Shown here: one piece after another, positions 47,236-61,000 of the stretch | How positions within the stretch are numbered: the stretch's first letter is position 1 | Layout of the letters: every line of letters begins with the position of its first letter | NCBI GenBank assembly: GCA_023238725.1 | Contig: CM041540.1 | Span: forward strand, 390,001-454,000 | Source of the DNA: Scortum barcoo | Taxonomy: Eukaryota; Chordata; Actinopteri; Centrarchiformes; Terapontidae | Direction: 5' to 3' | DNA length: 64,000 bases | Program-made: the position numbers and the translations under genes | The notes under the pieces: generated by a model | Databases searched by the model: none | What the model was told of the DNA's origin: nothing | Seen by the model: the letters and a program-made list of their open reading frames with translations, nothing else

Positions 47236-49990
47236 TGAACAATATTCTCCCCAATGTACCTTAAAGTGTGTGTGTATGTTTGTGTGCCGCTGTGAGAGAA
47301 AATTGTTTTCGTAAAAGCAAAACAAACATCTTCTCTCAGCCTGTCAGGTGTGTGAAGGTCCAAACTGAGCGCGTGCAGATGAATAACAGAACAGCAGAGG
47401 TCGCGACCTGCCGCCGGACACACTGATTGGTTCAGAAAAACCCCGCTGCTATCTGCACTAAAACACACACACACACACAGAAAATATTCTGCTGCCTCTT
47501 TCACCCCAATTTTCCAGCTCTCAGTCAGGAGCCGTGTGATTGGACGAGGGGTGGCGAGGGGGGAGGAGCCTGGGGAACATGGCTGACTGGCTTCCTCCTC
47601 GTTCGAGCTCCCACAATCCACTGGGAGTGGCCATAATGAAAGAAAGCACCAGGAGCTCGTTACCTGCACAGACGAATTCACTTCAAATGGAAAAAGTTCT
47701 TGAAAGTCAGAAACAGAAAAAACAGCTCGTTGAACTTCTGGAGCTTTTGATTGGTTCAGATCATCATCGGAGGTTTCTATCTGAATATTGTTACATTTTG
47801 TCTGATGAAGATCAAGTTAAACCACCAAAAAACTCATCAGATTTGAGGATTGCCCTTTTTAAATAAAGTTTCCACGGCTTCCATTTATCTGAGCAGGATT
47901 CTGAATACTTCACAGTACTTTTACTTTTAGGAAAGTATCCAAGTATTTCTCCCAGCTGGTGCAGCATGAAGAACGACCATCTGACGCAACACGAAGAGGA
48001 GAATAAAAGACGAAGAGGAGGAGGAGGAGGAGGAGTGTCCGTCTCCTGGATTAGAGATCCGGCTGGTTAAATTAGGAGGAGTATTTTTAGCCCCGTCATC
48101 CTCCCCCCTCCAGAACTGCCCCCCTCTCAGAGGCATTAATTACAGCCATCCGCTCAGACTAATAATACCTCACTAATGCTGCTGGGGAGGAGGGGGGGCA
48201 TCCTGAGACAACACAAACACACGTCATCATCATCATCATGATCTTCATCATCTTCTTCTTCTTCTTCTTTCTGAGTTGACAGAATCTAAACTATTTTTCA
48301 CCCTCTCAGATGATTTTCTGTGCTTCCATCTTCACCAGTTTACAGCAGGAACCACTTGTGATTGGTTCAGTTATTGATGACTGATTGGTTCTTTGGCAGC
48401 TGTTATTGATCACTGATTGGTTCTTTAAAAGCAGATATTGATGACTGATGTTGAACATTTTATTGATCCTCAGAGTTTCTCACCTCAGTTCGACCAGCTG
48501 CTGCTCCTCAGTCTCTGCTCACCTGTTCACCTGTTCTGATGACTCACCTGCTCTCTGATGACCTGCTGATTAAACCTTTGATGATACTGATGAGGTTTTA
48601 ACTAACTTTTCCTAGAAAAGGAATAAAAGGAAACTAGAGATGAAATGTAAGAAAAACTCAGAGGAAACAAGACGTTTGATGAGTTTCAGATGAAATCATC
48701 AGAGGATCGTGGTCAGATGTTAAATCTCAGACTCTCCTAAACTTTCATTTCACATCAAACAGTTTTTGTCACGTTTCAGTTTTTATCTTTTTGTGTCTGA
48801 ATCTGTTTCCTGTCGTGACATTTTCCACAGAGACGCCTCGTCCTGCTGATTAAACCTTTCTCTGTTTCTGAGAATCTCTCTGATGATCTCATTTTAGATT
48901 TCAGGTCTCAGTTGCAGGTTTTGGTGTTTTCACAGTGAAAAGTGTTTTAACATGTTTTACTGCTGAACTTCAGTTTGGTGAGTCTCTGCTGCCACCTGCT
49001 GGCCTCCTGCAGCACTGCACAGCTTCATTACCTGCACTTCATCATCAGATCGTCGTCAGTAATATGAAGATAATCACTGAAGCTTCTTGATGAATAAGAT
49101 CTTTTATTTCAGTGTGAGTAAACCTACATTATTTACATTAATATATCATATATAACAAATATCCTTATAATGGCACAAAATCTTAAGTTTAATTTGAGAT
49201 TTTTTTAATGTTTTTTTCATTAGATCATCTATCTGCAGTTGGTTTTATCTGTCTTATCAGAGTGGTGTTCATTTTCTTTTTAAAGTTTGAGACTGTATAT
49301 TTACATTTATATTTTTTTAAGTTACTGTGATTTTATTTAATCACATTAATGTCAGATTGTGCTCTGCAGTACTCAGACTGTCATACAACACCTGAATCTT
49401 CTGAATATTGTTGATTTCTGTATATTTCTGTCTTAATTTTCTTCACCTGGTTTGTTTTCTTCCCTTTTTAAAAAAAAACTGCCACCTTTTCCTGAGGATC
49501 CTGTTTTTAATGACCTGAGTTCAATTTTGTACCAGAAACTTTCTGTTGAAGTCCAAACTGGAGCAGATTTTGCAGCAGCAAAGTTTCTTTTGCTCCTGGT
49601 TGTTGTTTGGATGAAACTTTAAAGATCCCCGTGGGGAGAAAGAGCTCAGACTGAGACTCTCAGACACATCTGAGAAAAACAGACGATCCAGAGAGATGCA
49701 GCAGCAGCAGAGTCTGTCCAAAGACGTTCAGAGACGGACGAGCAACACGTTTAAATTTTAATCAGTGAAGTTCATGTTGAAGCCTGAAGTGAAACTGAAA
49801 CGCCGGGTCAGTTTTAAATATAAATCCTCATTTTGTCCCACCGCCTTGATCAACTCCTCGCAGCCTCATGAGGGAGCATGTGAACCTGAACCTGAACCAG
49901 GTCACAGTCCGGCCTTTCGTCTGTCTCAGTTTCATTTAAATCTCTGAACAAATCATCAGACAGTGGCGTGTCTTGGTGGCAAGTTAGCGA
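47236..49990. other. Intergenic, no gene seen
   Basis: Spacer downstream of the filamin gene. Three irregular copies of TGATTGGTTC with TTATTGAT lie at 48,359-48,450. A CATCAT/CTT run lies at 48,224-48,270. The 108-codon plus frame at 47,540-47,866 and the 156-codon minus frame at 47,211-47,681 are unrecognised. Confidence 0.5.
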
Positions 49991-49997
49991 ATAAAGT

Positions 49998-50776
49998 TTT
50001 ATTATGCCTGCACAATCTTGCCTGGTTGAAGATTAACATATCAAACATTTCATTCATTCATTTTTGATACATACAAAATCACTATAAAATGTCACTCTGT
50101 AATATCATGTCAAAGCAACATCACCTGTGTTTTTTAACTTTCACAAAATAAAGTGATTGTTTCACCGCATTTCTTCTTCCTGTGGTAAAAAAATCGAAAT
50201 CGTCACACCTTCTGTCTCTGAACAAATAATCCATCACCTGCTTGTTCTCAACAATAAGACCATTTTCTGTCAAAGAAAATAAAATGAGGAAGAAAAAGTC
50301 AGAGAATAAATAAAATCAGAAGCACAGAGTTTTTTTTTCCTTCAATAAAGTCACAGCACAGCTCGTCCGTCATCACTTCAGTTTCATAATCCTACTCTGA
50401 CGAGGAAGAACAAAGTTCTACATTTTTCATCCACAGAAGTCAGAAATATCTAATAGAAAAAGTAAAAAATCTGCTGAGTTGTTTTATCCAAATAAAGGGA
50501 GGACTTCCTGTGTTTGTGTTTAAGATAAACTGAACTCAGTGTAGCTAGTTAACCACAGGAGGGTAGTCTATTACTGCAGCATCATTTTAACAGTACAGAA
50601 CAGACAGATGTTAGCAAACACAACTGATGTTTGCGGCGGTGAATCTCAGAGAAACTTTGGTGCAGAGCGTGAAAATGTCTGCTTGAACAGGAAGTGAAAA
50701 GTCTTTGTGTCTTCAGTGCAACAGGGTGAGGATGAAGAGGAGCCAATGGACGGACAAAGAGATGAAGAGTTCAGTT
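49998..50776 (-). other. flnc: Probable 3' UTR of filamin C with candidate polyadenylation signal
   Basis: Downstream of the filamin stop codon the minus strand is non-coding. The first AATAAA I see on that strand is at 49,998-50,003 (TTTATT on plus), which would give a 3' UTR of roughly 0.8 kb. No downstream GU-rich element was checked rigorously, so the end is an estimate. Confidence 0.4.
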
Positions 50777-50964
50777 TTAAGGGACGGTGACGTGGAAAGG
50801 ACTGCCGGGAACGTTCTCGTCGCCCCATTTGACGATGAGAATGTAGCTGCCTTGTTCTTTCACCGTGTACGTCACGTTGTACATCCTGTTGCCCATGTGT
50901 TTGACGTACACTTCCTCGCAGGGCGTCTTCGGCCCGTGGACGCCGACCATCAGCATGTTGGTGC
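50777..50964 (-). CDS. flnc: flnc terminal coding exon: Ig24 dimerisation domain and stop
   Basis: 188 nt, enters in phase 1 and ends in TAA (50,777-50,779). Encodes TNMLMVGVHGPKTPCEEVYV, KHMGNRMYNVTYTVKEQGSY and ILIVKWGDENVPGSPFHVTV, ending in Pro. Ig24 mediates filamin dimerisation. Confidence 0.96.
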
Positions 50965-53900
50965 CTGCGGAGTTGAGACAGAGCCGTCAGTCAGAGCTGG
51001 GATAAGAACGAATCAGACAGTTTTTGCAGCGTCGGTCCTCACCTGCTTTGCTGCAGTCGACTGTGAACGTGTTCTTCTGACCCACGAAGGCCTTCGACAG
51101 GCCAGCGCCTCTGGAGATGACTTTACTGGCATCTGAGGAGAATTTGGGTAAAGAGGCGAAGGCTCCTCCCATCGATGACGACTTGGTAACAGTTTCAACG
51201 AGAACCGACGACGTCTCGTGCAAACTGTGTCCGCCGGACAGACGAGGTCCTGCAGAGTCAGAGAGACATCAGCTGAAACTCTCCAAAGACACAAAGACAC
51301 ACTTGATTCATTACTGGTCAGATAGACTCTTTAATTAAGACCGAACAACCAAACTCTCAATGTTGGTCTGCATCAGTGCATCTATAATGAACCACTAATG
51401 AAGGACTGCTGCTTCTGGAAAGAGTGAAATCAACCAGAGACTACCTGAGACTTTGGCCTTGAAGGGGCTGCCCACGATGTGCTGGGGTCCTCCGTACTTG
51501 ATGGAGATCAGGTAGTTTCCGGGGGCCATGGGGGTGTAGGAGACCTTGTAGCCCTCGGGACAGTCCTGACAGTCCATCTTCACCTTTGACGGCCCGTCGA
51601 TGGTGACGGACAGAGCGCCTGAGCCAGCGTTACACGTGTTCACGATGAACTCTGACGCCACGCCTGGAGGAGGAAACAGATCAACACCATCAAAAACATC
51701 CCCTTTTCATTAGCAGCTGTGAACTGAAGGTGTTCTTCAGGTGTTTCCTGTTTACCCGTGGTTCCTCCCTCCAGTCCTGGTCCGAAGGCCGACACCATGC
51801 CCGGATCTCCGACCTGTCCCGGCTCTCCCACTCGGATCTTGAAGGGGCTGCCTGGGACATGGCTGCCATTGAAACGAATGTCTATAGAGTGAACTCCGTT
51901 TTCTCTCGGGATGAACCTGATGGCGTGTTGGTCTGCAGAAACACATGGATGACATCATTTCCTGTTATCAGCCTGCAGGTAAAGTGTGAACTGTTTTTAT
52001 GTGTGTGTGTTTTTTACCGCTGTCCAGCTCGGCAATATGACACTCCTCGATGGCTCCTGATGGCGTGTGGATCTTCGCATCGATCAGACCTCTGGCTCCG
52101 TTCAGCTGAACAGCAAAGGAGGCCTCCTGCCCGACTTTCAGACCCATCTCCTGAAAAAGAGCAGAAAGTTTATTCTTTCAGCTTCACTGCATGCTGGAAA
52201 TGTCCCTGATTCAGACAGTACGAACGGTGAAGATCTTTTTTTTATGTGTCTGTCTTCTTCCATCCACACAAGTAATGTACAGATAATAATAAAAAATAAC
52301 TCCCTAAATATTTCTCTCTCTTTAACTGTTAATTTAAGAAAACTTCCACTGCAAGATTTCTTGGTGATTTATTAACTAAAATTTTAACTTCATTGAGTCA
52401 AACTGTATTTGATGGCAAACTACTTCAATTTAAATGAGTGTTTTTCAGGATTTTATGTGTGTTAGTTAGCAGCAGTCTAATGTGATGTTCTTGAAAATGG
52501 TCCCATAAAGCTCATTTGTTTTTTATCTCAGCAGCACAAACTTTTCTTAAACATAAAATACACAGTTATATAACCATATAACCAGAGTTAACTGTACTTT
52601 CTACAATTCTGCATTAAGACAGTGAATCAAATAAATATTTTTTGCTTGTCACTGAGAGAACATACTGGCTCAGTGAGAGGAGAAATCAAAGTAATCTGCA
52701 ACGATGTGAGCATGGTGGGAGGCGGTAAGAAGAAAAGCTTCAGCTGTCAGTCAAGCTCAAAGATCAGAGGCCAAATATACAACCGCAGTTAAAACAGGAA
52801 GCCAGCAGAGATACATTTACACATACAACACAGAAATACTCCCCCTCAGTATAGATGATCCAGTCAGACACTAATAATAAATCTATTCATAGGAAATCAA
52901 AATGTCACCTTTAATATAGCAGATGACACATGAGGAGCTTTAACAGAGACTCTTCTTACAGCACTGACCTCAGCTGGTCTGCACAAACTGATTTATTGAA
53001 CCTAATGAATATTTATGAGGCGTGTTTTCACCTGCAGGCTGGTGATGGTGAGGCGGCGAGCGTCATCAGACAGAGTAGCGATGGGAACAATGAATGGGGA
53101 GTCTGGGATGTGTTCATCATTGAACTTAATGGAAACCTCGTAGTCACCTGGAGAGACGAAAAGACAGCAAAATAAAACTCTGTAGATCAGAATAAGTGAG
53201 CTGCTCCCACAGACAGCTCCACATCTTCAGTGTTATTACTGAAGATCCGTTTAAGGAAGTGAAAAATATTGTTGAGATGGGCTGCTTCATCTCAAGTAAA
53301 CCTCTAAAATTCACTATTAACTCCTGTAAAGAGGTGAGTTTCATGAACTTTTGTATTATAGATGATCATTAACATAAAATCCACAACATAAAGATAAGCA
53401 GTGGGCCCAGGCATGAGCCTTGTGGTTCTCCACATGTAATGTTAACTTTTCTCCTCTACAGACCAAATCTGTGACTATTTTTAGATAAAACCTCTGCAGA
53501 GGACTCAGAGATCCAGATCTCCTTCTATCAGTGTCTGTGCTGTGGGAGTCTCACCGGGCTCCTGAACCACATAGGCCACTCCACAGGATCCGTCTTTCCT
53601 GTCTTCAAAGGTGATCTCGGCCTTGCTCGGTCCTTCCACAGCAATGGACAGACCTCCAGCTCCAGCCTCTCTGGTCCAGATACTGAACTCAGCTGAAAAA
53701 CAGCAAAACATCCAACATTTATCATCATCGGTCCTGAAAACATGTCGTGGACGAGCGAGAGACATCAAACATTTTACCTCTGATTCAGAAAAATACAAGA
53801 AACTTTGAGTATCACAGCAGAAATCCTGTTACTGATACTGTCACATAATAAAACATAAACATTTGAAAAGAGAAATCAAGAAGTCACATTTGGATAACTG

Positions 53901-54893
53901 AATATTAATCACTCAACCACAACAAATAAACAGAGAAAAGTGAGAAGGAAGACAGAAAGAGGTAAAGAGAGGAAAACATTCAAAAGACAGAAAGGTCAGA
54001 AAAGGAAATAAAAGAAGGTGGAGAGAGAAGAAAGGGGACAGTGAAGAAAATGAGGAGAAAGAAGAGGCAACGAATCTCGAAAGACGAATCTCTCTCCAGC
54101 CCACCTGGGATCCCGGCCACTCCTCGGTCCAGCCCAGTTCCTCCTGCTCGGACTTTGTGGGCCCCCCCCTCGCCCAGAGGCCCCACAGTGAACTGGAAGG
54201 GGCTCCCAGGGACATGTTGGCCCCGATATTTAACGTTAACAGTGTGAGCTCCCATCTCCTGAGGGATGAAACGGACGCTGTAGGTGCTGTCTTCTCCTTT
54301 AATGATCTCTGCGTCCTCCGTCTTTCCTCCAGGACTCGTCACCTGAGCCGTCATCTCCTGGTTACCTGCCTCACCTGAGGAGGAGGAAGGATACAGATCA
54401 CATGATTAGTCCTGCTGAATCCTGTCTAAAGAGTCTGTGAGTGTTTACAGAGCAGCAACAAGTGAGGGACATTTTTCTGTTAGAGTTTAAAACAGTCGTC
54501 TCATTTTTAAGCTATCTGATGTTATCGAGTCCTTAAAGAGCTAAAAATCTCTCTTCAAATTCCTTCTACTCACCACAAACTACTGAGTATCTGCTGTGCA
54601 TCTGATATCTATACCTGTTTCTATTCCTCCTGTTTCTATTCCTCCTGTTTTTATTCCCCAAACAAAGTATTTGGACCTAAATTGGTCTTTTTTGTTCAAA
54701 CAAAACATTCATTCACAGAAAATTTCTGAAAGTTTTGGACAAAATGCAGTAAGTGAGAATTATGTGAACTTCTGAAATATAGAAATCGTTTAGTCACACA
54801 GAAACCTTCTTGTGTTACACAGATCCAAAACAATTTAGTCCAACACACAGTCAGACACATGCACACACACCTGCACATTATCAGTGAAGTTAG

Positions 54894-54926
<33 letters not shown>

Positions 54927-57900
54927 CGTCCTGCAGCGGCGGTCGGCTGCCGGCCGGCATGCCGTTGAATCCGCTCAGACTCTCTCGGCCCAGGAAGTCT
55001 CCGAAGACGCGTCTCTGAAGGGCTCTCCTCCCACCTGGGTGCTCTCCTCCACCCGGACCTCCCTCTTGGTCTCTCCCGCTCGAGTCTTGCTGATCTCCGT
55101 CCGCTCGGTCCGGGTGTAGGTGTGACTGCTGCGAGTGAACGTCCGGGTCAGACGCTCCTGAGCCGACACCATGTGAAACCAGTTCCCTAAAACCAGCAGG
55201 GAGGAGCAGGGAGGAAGGAGGAGATGAGGGACAAAGAGAGGGAGGTGAAGAGGAGGGAGCAGGGAGGACAGGTGGAGGCGGGTGGAGGAGGCAGTGATGT
55301 CACAGCTCACCTGGTATTTTGAGGTTGAGGTCGCAGGTGCTGCCCACAGTGGCGATGGAGGGAGCCTGACGTTTCCTGGTGATGCTTTCCTTCACCCGAC
55401 CTTCACCAAACACCTTGACTGTGAACGGACTTCCTGTTCAGACAAAAACATGACGCTTCATTTTAATTTCAACTTAAAAGGTAGAAACACACACGTAAGA
55501 AACAAATATAATAAAATACATAATTCACATGATGCTAATATGCAGGAAAAAACTACCTCACAAAAAACTATTTATATCAACAGACAGAAGAACAAAAAAC
55601 CTGCAGTTCTTCTAACCTGGTCTCTGATTTTTAATGAAACAGATTGTTGGTGCTCTTTGTTTCAAAAGAAACAACAACAAAAGAATCCTGAAACTTGAGT
55701 TAATCACCACAAAACTGTGATATATTTGACCTTTTTTTTATTAAAACTGCATCAGTGGTAAAGTATAACCAAATATTAATAGAGTGTTTAAGTCCCAACA
55801 CACCAAGTTCTGTCTATTTTTTTTACTTCAGGGTTTGGTTCAATCATTTCTTTACCATTTCAATTTAGGGTTTTAAAACTGGAACAAAAACTGAAACAAG
55901 ATGTTAAACCAGCATAAAACCTTCATTAATCCGAGCTGCAGCTCAGTTTGTACCTGGGACGTGTTGGTCAGCGAACTTGATGTTGATGATGTAGTTTCCA
56001 GGTTCAGTTGGACAGTAGGTGACTTTACAGGTCCCGTCCTCCACGTCTTCACAGTTAATGTCCACTTTGCTGGGACCCTCGATGGACAGGCCCAGACCTC
56101 CATAACCTAAAAACAAACAGGAAGAAGAAATACAATTTAAAAAAAGATACTAACATATGAAACATCCTGAGAAGCCTGAGAAAAACAAAAGAATCTAAAC
56201 AAAAGAAATCTTATATGTAGAAAAGAGACTAAATATATATTTTTTATTCTAAATTGTTCAAAATAATCAATTAAACTCATGATGATGATTGAATGTCTAC
56301 TTCTGTTTACAATATTAAAACATGAATTGGCCATCTCCAAAGTCCTTAAAAGTTCACAGAAAAAAATCTACACTTTCATGACAACTGGACAACTCCATCG
56401 GCTGAAGAAGATCATATAAAATGATCAAACATTCCACAACTTCTACAGATTGCTTTGTCAATTTTCTAAGATAATTCAGGTGTGTCCCTCACACAGCTAC
56501 GTTAATAAAGCTGACATTAACTAACTTCTTATTTACACACTGGGATTAATCGTACCTGCGTTCCTGGTGTCGACGATGAACTCGGCCACCTCGAAGGTGT
56601 GTCCCTCCACCAGCCCCTGACCGTAAACCTTCACCTTACTGGCATCTCCGATCTCCGACTGGCCAACCATGATCTTGAACGGGCTGTTGGTCACATGCTT
56701 CCCATTTTTCTTCACACTCACTACGTGTTCGCCAACTTCCTTTGGTGTGAACGAGATCCCTGCAGGTGGGAGAAACATTATCAGAGATCTCACCTTTGTC
56801 ATTTTTTTAGGACACAGTTTTTAGTTCTGCTGGCAGCACAGCTTTTACTAAAGGCCCTTTAAAGACTTTACATACAGAAAGTTTAACAGCACAGATAAAC
56901 AGTTTGAAGTGTCTCCTCAACTAAAACTTGAACTTTAAGTGAAACCTCGAGCAGTAAAAACTGACCGATGTGTCTGTTGGGCAGCCTCTTCAGCAGGCAA
57001 GGCTCTTCGTTTCCAGACGGCGCTCTGATGCTCGCTGTCAGGCTGCTCAGGTCCGTCTCTGTGATTTTTAAGGAAACATCTGTCGCCGTGCCAACGTTAA
57101 GCTGAGACATCCTCATAGAGTCATCACCTGCAGGTTTTTCAAGACAAAACAAATAAGAAAAAATTATACTTGTCAGAATTTTGGTCTAGAACAATGTTAG
57201 AAGCATTTTTATAGTCTTGGATAATAAAACAATAAAATAATATAACATATTTACAAAAACCTACCCAATAAACCTATAAAAATGTTGGGAATAGAGATTT
57301 TACTGTGGTTGTGATTACATTTCAGTTGCTCTAACATAAATGACATTTTCAACATGTTTTAGTTATTTCTAACTCAGTTAAATTAATAATGGTCTGAATT
57401 TAGCAAATGCAAATTTAGAAAATGGTGAACATCCCATCATTCATACTTGCTACAGTTGACAGTTGAAAAGGAGAGATTACTAAAGATGTTTTGGGCATCA
57501 CAGATAAAATGGTATGTCTTCTGCATATATTGAATTAAATGTCACGAACCTGTATAAAATGATGGAGGAGAAGCATTTATTAAGAGAATAAAAGTCTATA
57601 CAGGAGCCTGAATTCTGTTCAGGGAACTCTCAACAGATCAGGTAACTGCTGACATTATTATATTTTTAGATATTTTTGGGTATTCTCTTTGGTTCATTTT
57701 CTGAGGTGACTTTAGTTAGTTGCATTGTGCTACAGCTGATTTCATCAATTCAATTTTCACATTTTTCACAATTAGTGGGAAGCCGCTACTGTGAAACCAA
57801 AAAGTAACATGTAGTTAGTCGACATAGACAAAGACTGATGCTATGTACAGTAATAAAGTAAAAACTGGTTTGATGAGGAGCAAGGGAAGTTTATAATTAA

Positions 57901-57963
57901 GCTGAATGACAAAAGATTGGTGCATCCCTAAGTTTAAATGAAATTCCAATCTAAAATGACTTC

Positions 57964-58001
<38 letters not shown>

Positions 58002-61000
58002 ATGTACCAGTGATCTTGGCAGTGAACGGGCTGCCGGGGATGTGTTTGTCATCAAACTTGACGATGATGTTGTAGTCTCCAGGTGCAGTGGGCAGGTAGG
58101 ACACAGTACAGGTCCCGTCTTTGTTGTCTTTACAACTGATCTCAGCTTTGGACGGACCTTCCACAGCCAGAGACAGACCGCCTGCAGAGAGAGACAGACT
58201 TATAAAAGCTGGTCCCTAATTTATGACAGTATCTTATATGGCAAACTCAGTATCCTGTCCATTTCCACGCCACTTATTTCATCATTACAATAACATGTCA
58301 AACCCAGCACTCTGTTTGATCAAAAAAACTGCACAGTAAATGTGACCTAATTGTACTCTAAATGGCTTACTGAGATAAGAAATATGCCAAACTTAATTAA
58401 TAACAATGAGTTTAGTACTGAAAATAGTGTGGCAATTAATAATTGCAAATTCAATTAGGTATTTTACTAATAAGCCTAGAAAATGGAAGTTATGAGCTCT
58501 TGATAAACAGGATAAACTCCAAAATGAAATGAACTTTGATTAATACTCTCCCAAAAAATGATTCCCTCAAACCCAAAGACACAATGATAACTTTTTGTTG
58601 GAAGACTCAAAAGTAAGTTACACTTTTGCACAGATACACATGCAAACATGTACACATACTTATGTTTTCTTTTTTGGTGTTTTGGTTTTATCCAAAACAG
58701 CATGTTAATAAAGCTTCACTGAATGGAACTGAAGTGGAATAGAGCTCCATGGGGAGAGGACCTACAACACCTAAAGCATATGATACCTTCTCCAGCATCT
58801 TTAGTAACGATAGTGAATGTGGCCGGTCTGTTTACGATGCCATGACTCAGACCAGGCCCGTATGCTGTCACATGGCCGCTGTTAATGGCATCAACGTAGA
58901 ACTGGAGTGGACTTCCTGTAAAGAGAACAAACAAGAAGAATATTATGAACAGGACAGTTTTAGAAAGTGCAGACAGGGTTTAGTCTGATTCATCCTTAAG
59001 TCAAGCTCTTTGCTGATGATATTCTATTATTTGTTTCCAAAATGGGTCTTCTCATTGTTCATCCTTGTTGCTCCACTTGAGCCTAAAGAAAGCAAAAACA
59101 AAAAAAATGTGTTGGGATGATACCTGGAATATGGTTTCCATCATATTTGATGTCCATCTCGTGCAGGCCTCGTTCAGTTGGAGAATATTTCACAGTGACG
59201 GTGCCGTCCTTGTTGTCTGTGATGTGAGGACAGGCGGTTTGACCAGACGGCATTCGCACTTCACCTGGACGACAAAACACAGATGATAGTCAGAAACAGT
59301 GACTTTATCCACTGTGTGTGTATCAAAGCCTTCTTATTCTTCTGCACAGCACTCAATCCCACATATACCATCCTCTATTCATCTATTATGTTATCTTTAG
59401 AGGGTAAATGGGGGTGAGAGCCGTTCTAAACTGGCACTGGCAGTCAATCACAGGGCCAACATACAGAGACAGACTCATATTTACACTTACAGGTAATCCA
59501 CAGTTACCAGTTAACCTGCATGTGTTTGGACTGGATTATCTGTAGAAAGCACAGGGAGAACATGCAAACTCTACAAAGAGATGAAAAACTCCCCCAAATA
59601 CTCTCTACAGCACCAGATGTGGATTAATCTGCCCCTAAAAAAATAGTCCCGAACAAACATTATTTCATTATTTCACATTGTTTGATAAAAACTACAGAGA
59701 GCAGCTATTTAGGGCACTTCTTTTCAGAAATGAAACTATATGATGAATACAACTGTTTGTGAGGTGTTTTATGTCTTCCGTTTGAAACAGTGGACTTGGA
59801 GCTAAAGGCCAGAGACAGGAAGTCAGAAAGCAGTGATAGGTAGATACATTTTTCATCTATGTAAATGAAATCTATTGATTTGACTATAATCTTTGTAAAT
59901 CAAATCCCTATTTTACCACAAATGCAGTAAATATAAAGAGAGGTAACTGCTTTAATTTCTTTTACAGCACCAAATCCTATTTTTAGGATTGTGAACCACA
60001 GACCTAATCTTTTTTACAAAAACTGAAAACACTGTAGAGAAAAACATAATGAAATAACCACCAGTTTATTTTTCAGTTTGATGTATTAAAGGGAATTTGA
60101 ATCTGTTCCAGACCCTCAGGACTGTGTGCATATTCATATATAAAGATGATCATCCTAAAAATAATGGCATGCATGCTTTCTTGTTATCTACAGTTCTGTT
60201 TTTCTGATAAAATCTCAGCTGTTTCAGAGATGAGGATGAAATCAGACTCAGCTCTTACCTGTGATCTCTCCTTTCTGCACAGTGAAGGGAATGACCAGAC
60301 TGAAGGGGCGGAGCATCGGCTCCATCCCGTCCACGGGGCTGATGGGATCATCGGTGGCCTAAACCAGAGCCAGAGGGGAGGAGTGTTAGTGTCACCATAC
60401 TGGGAGCTCTGGGATATCATCCAGAGAGGAGGGAGGAGGCAGAACAGCAGGACAGCAGAGAGGCTGAGCGAGCATCAGGAGAAGGATGATTTAAACTGAG
60501 ACCACATTTAACAACTGTTAAAAGATGAAAATCAAGTCTGAACTATTACCTGAAATAGAAAAACAACTATTTAAACAATAACTGCATAAAAATATAATAT
60601 GACACAAAACATCCCTCTGGATCTGTTAGTTAACAGAAGTCAGTCTGTGCCCCCCCCCAGCAGCAGATGATCATGCAGATTATACATGCAACACCATGCA
60701 GAGCCAATAAAGGAATCGATCAGTGAATGTGGGTTGTTATTGATCCTGTTGGTCTGGCCGGCTGCAGCGATATGAACAGAGACTGTAGACAGGACAGACT
60801 GTAGGTATATGATGAGTTTATACCCATTGAGGGGAGAAGCCCACAAAAGGCGTGTAGGCCTGCTGTAACTGAAGCTTGTCACATGGCTCCTCTATTATTG
60901 GGCTGGGATCACTCGCCTGACAGGGAACAAGGTACAAGCTTTAGGGAACACACACACAAACACACACACACTCCATGCATAAACATAGTGTTGTCGTAAT

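Noticed and set aside
47211..47681. 156-codon minus frame near the filamin 3' side
   Set aside because: It crosses a TG/CA tract, has no family resemblance, and lies beyond the likely filamin 3' UTR.
1481..49990. A hidden multi-exon gene or microRNA in the spacer
   Set aside because: I looked for conserved exons of genes that neighbour KCND2 or FLNC in mammals and for the miR-129 and miR-183/96/182 sequences and saw none. Small or unfamiliar exons cannot be excluded without a homology search.
50705..51136. 143-codon plus frame opposite the filamin terminal exons
   Set aside because: Antisense shadow. The minus strand gives the exact filamin Ig24 sequence with correct splice borders.
55282..55698. 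138-codon plus frame opposite a filamin exon
   Set aside because: Antisense of exon 55,311-55,433 plus intron; no domain.
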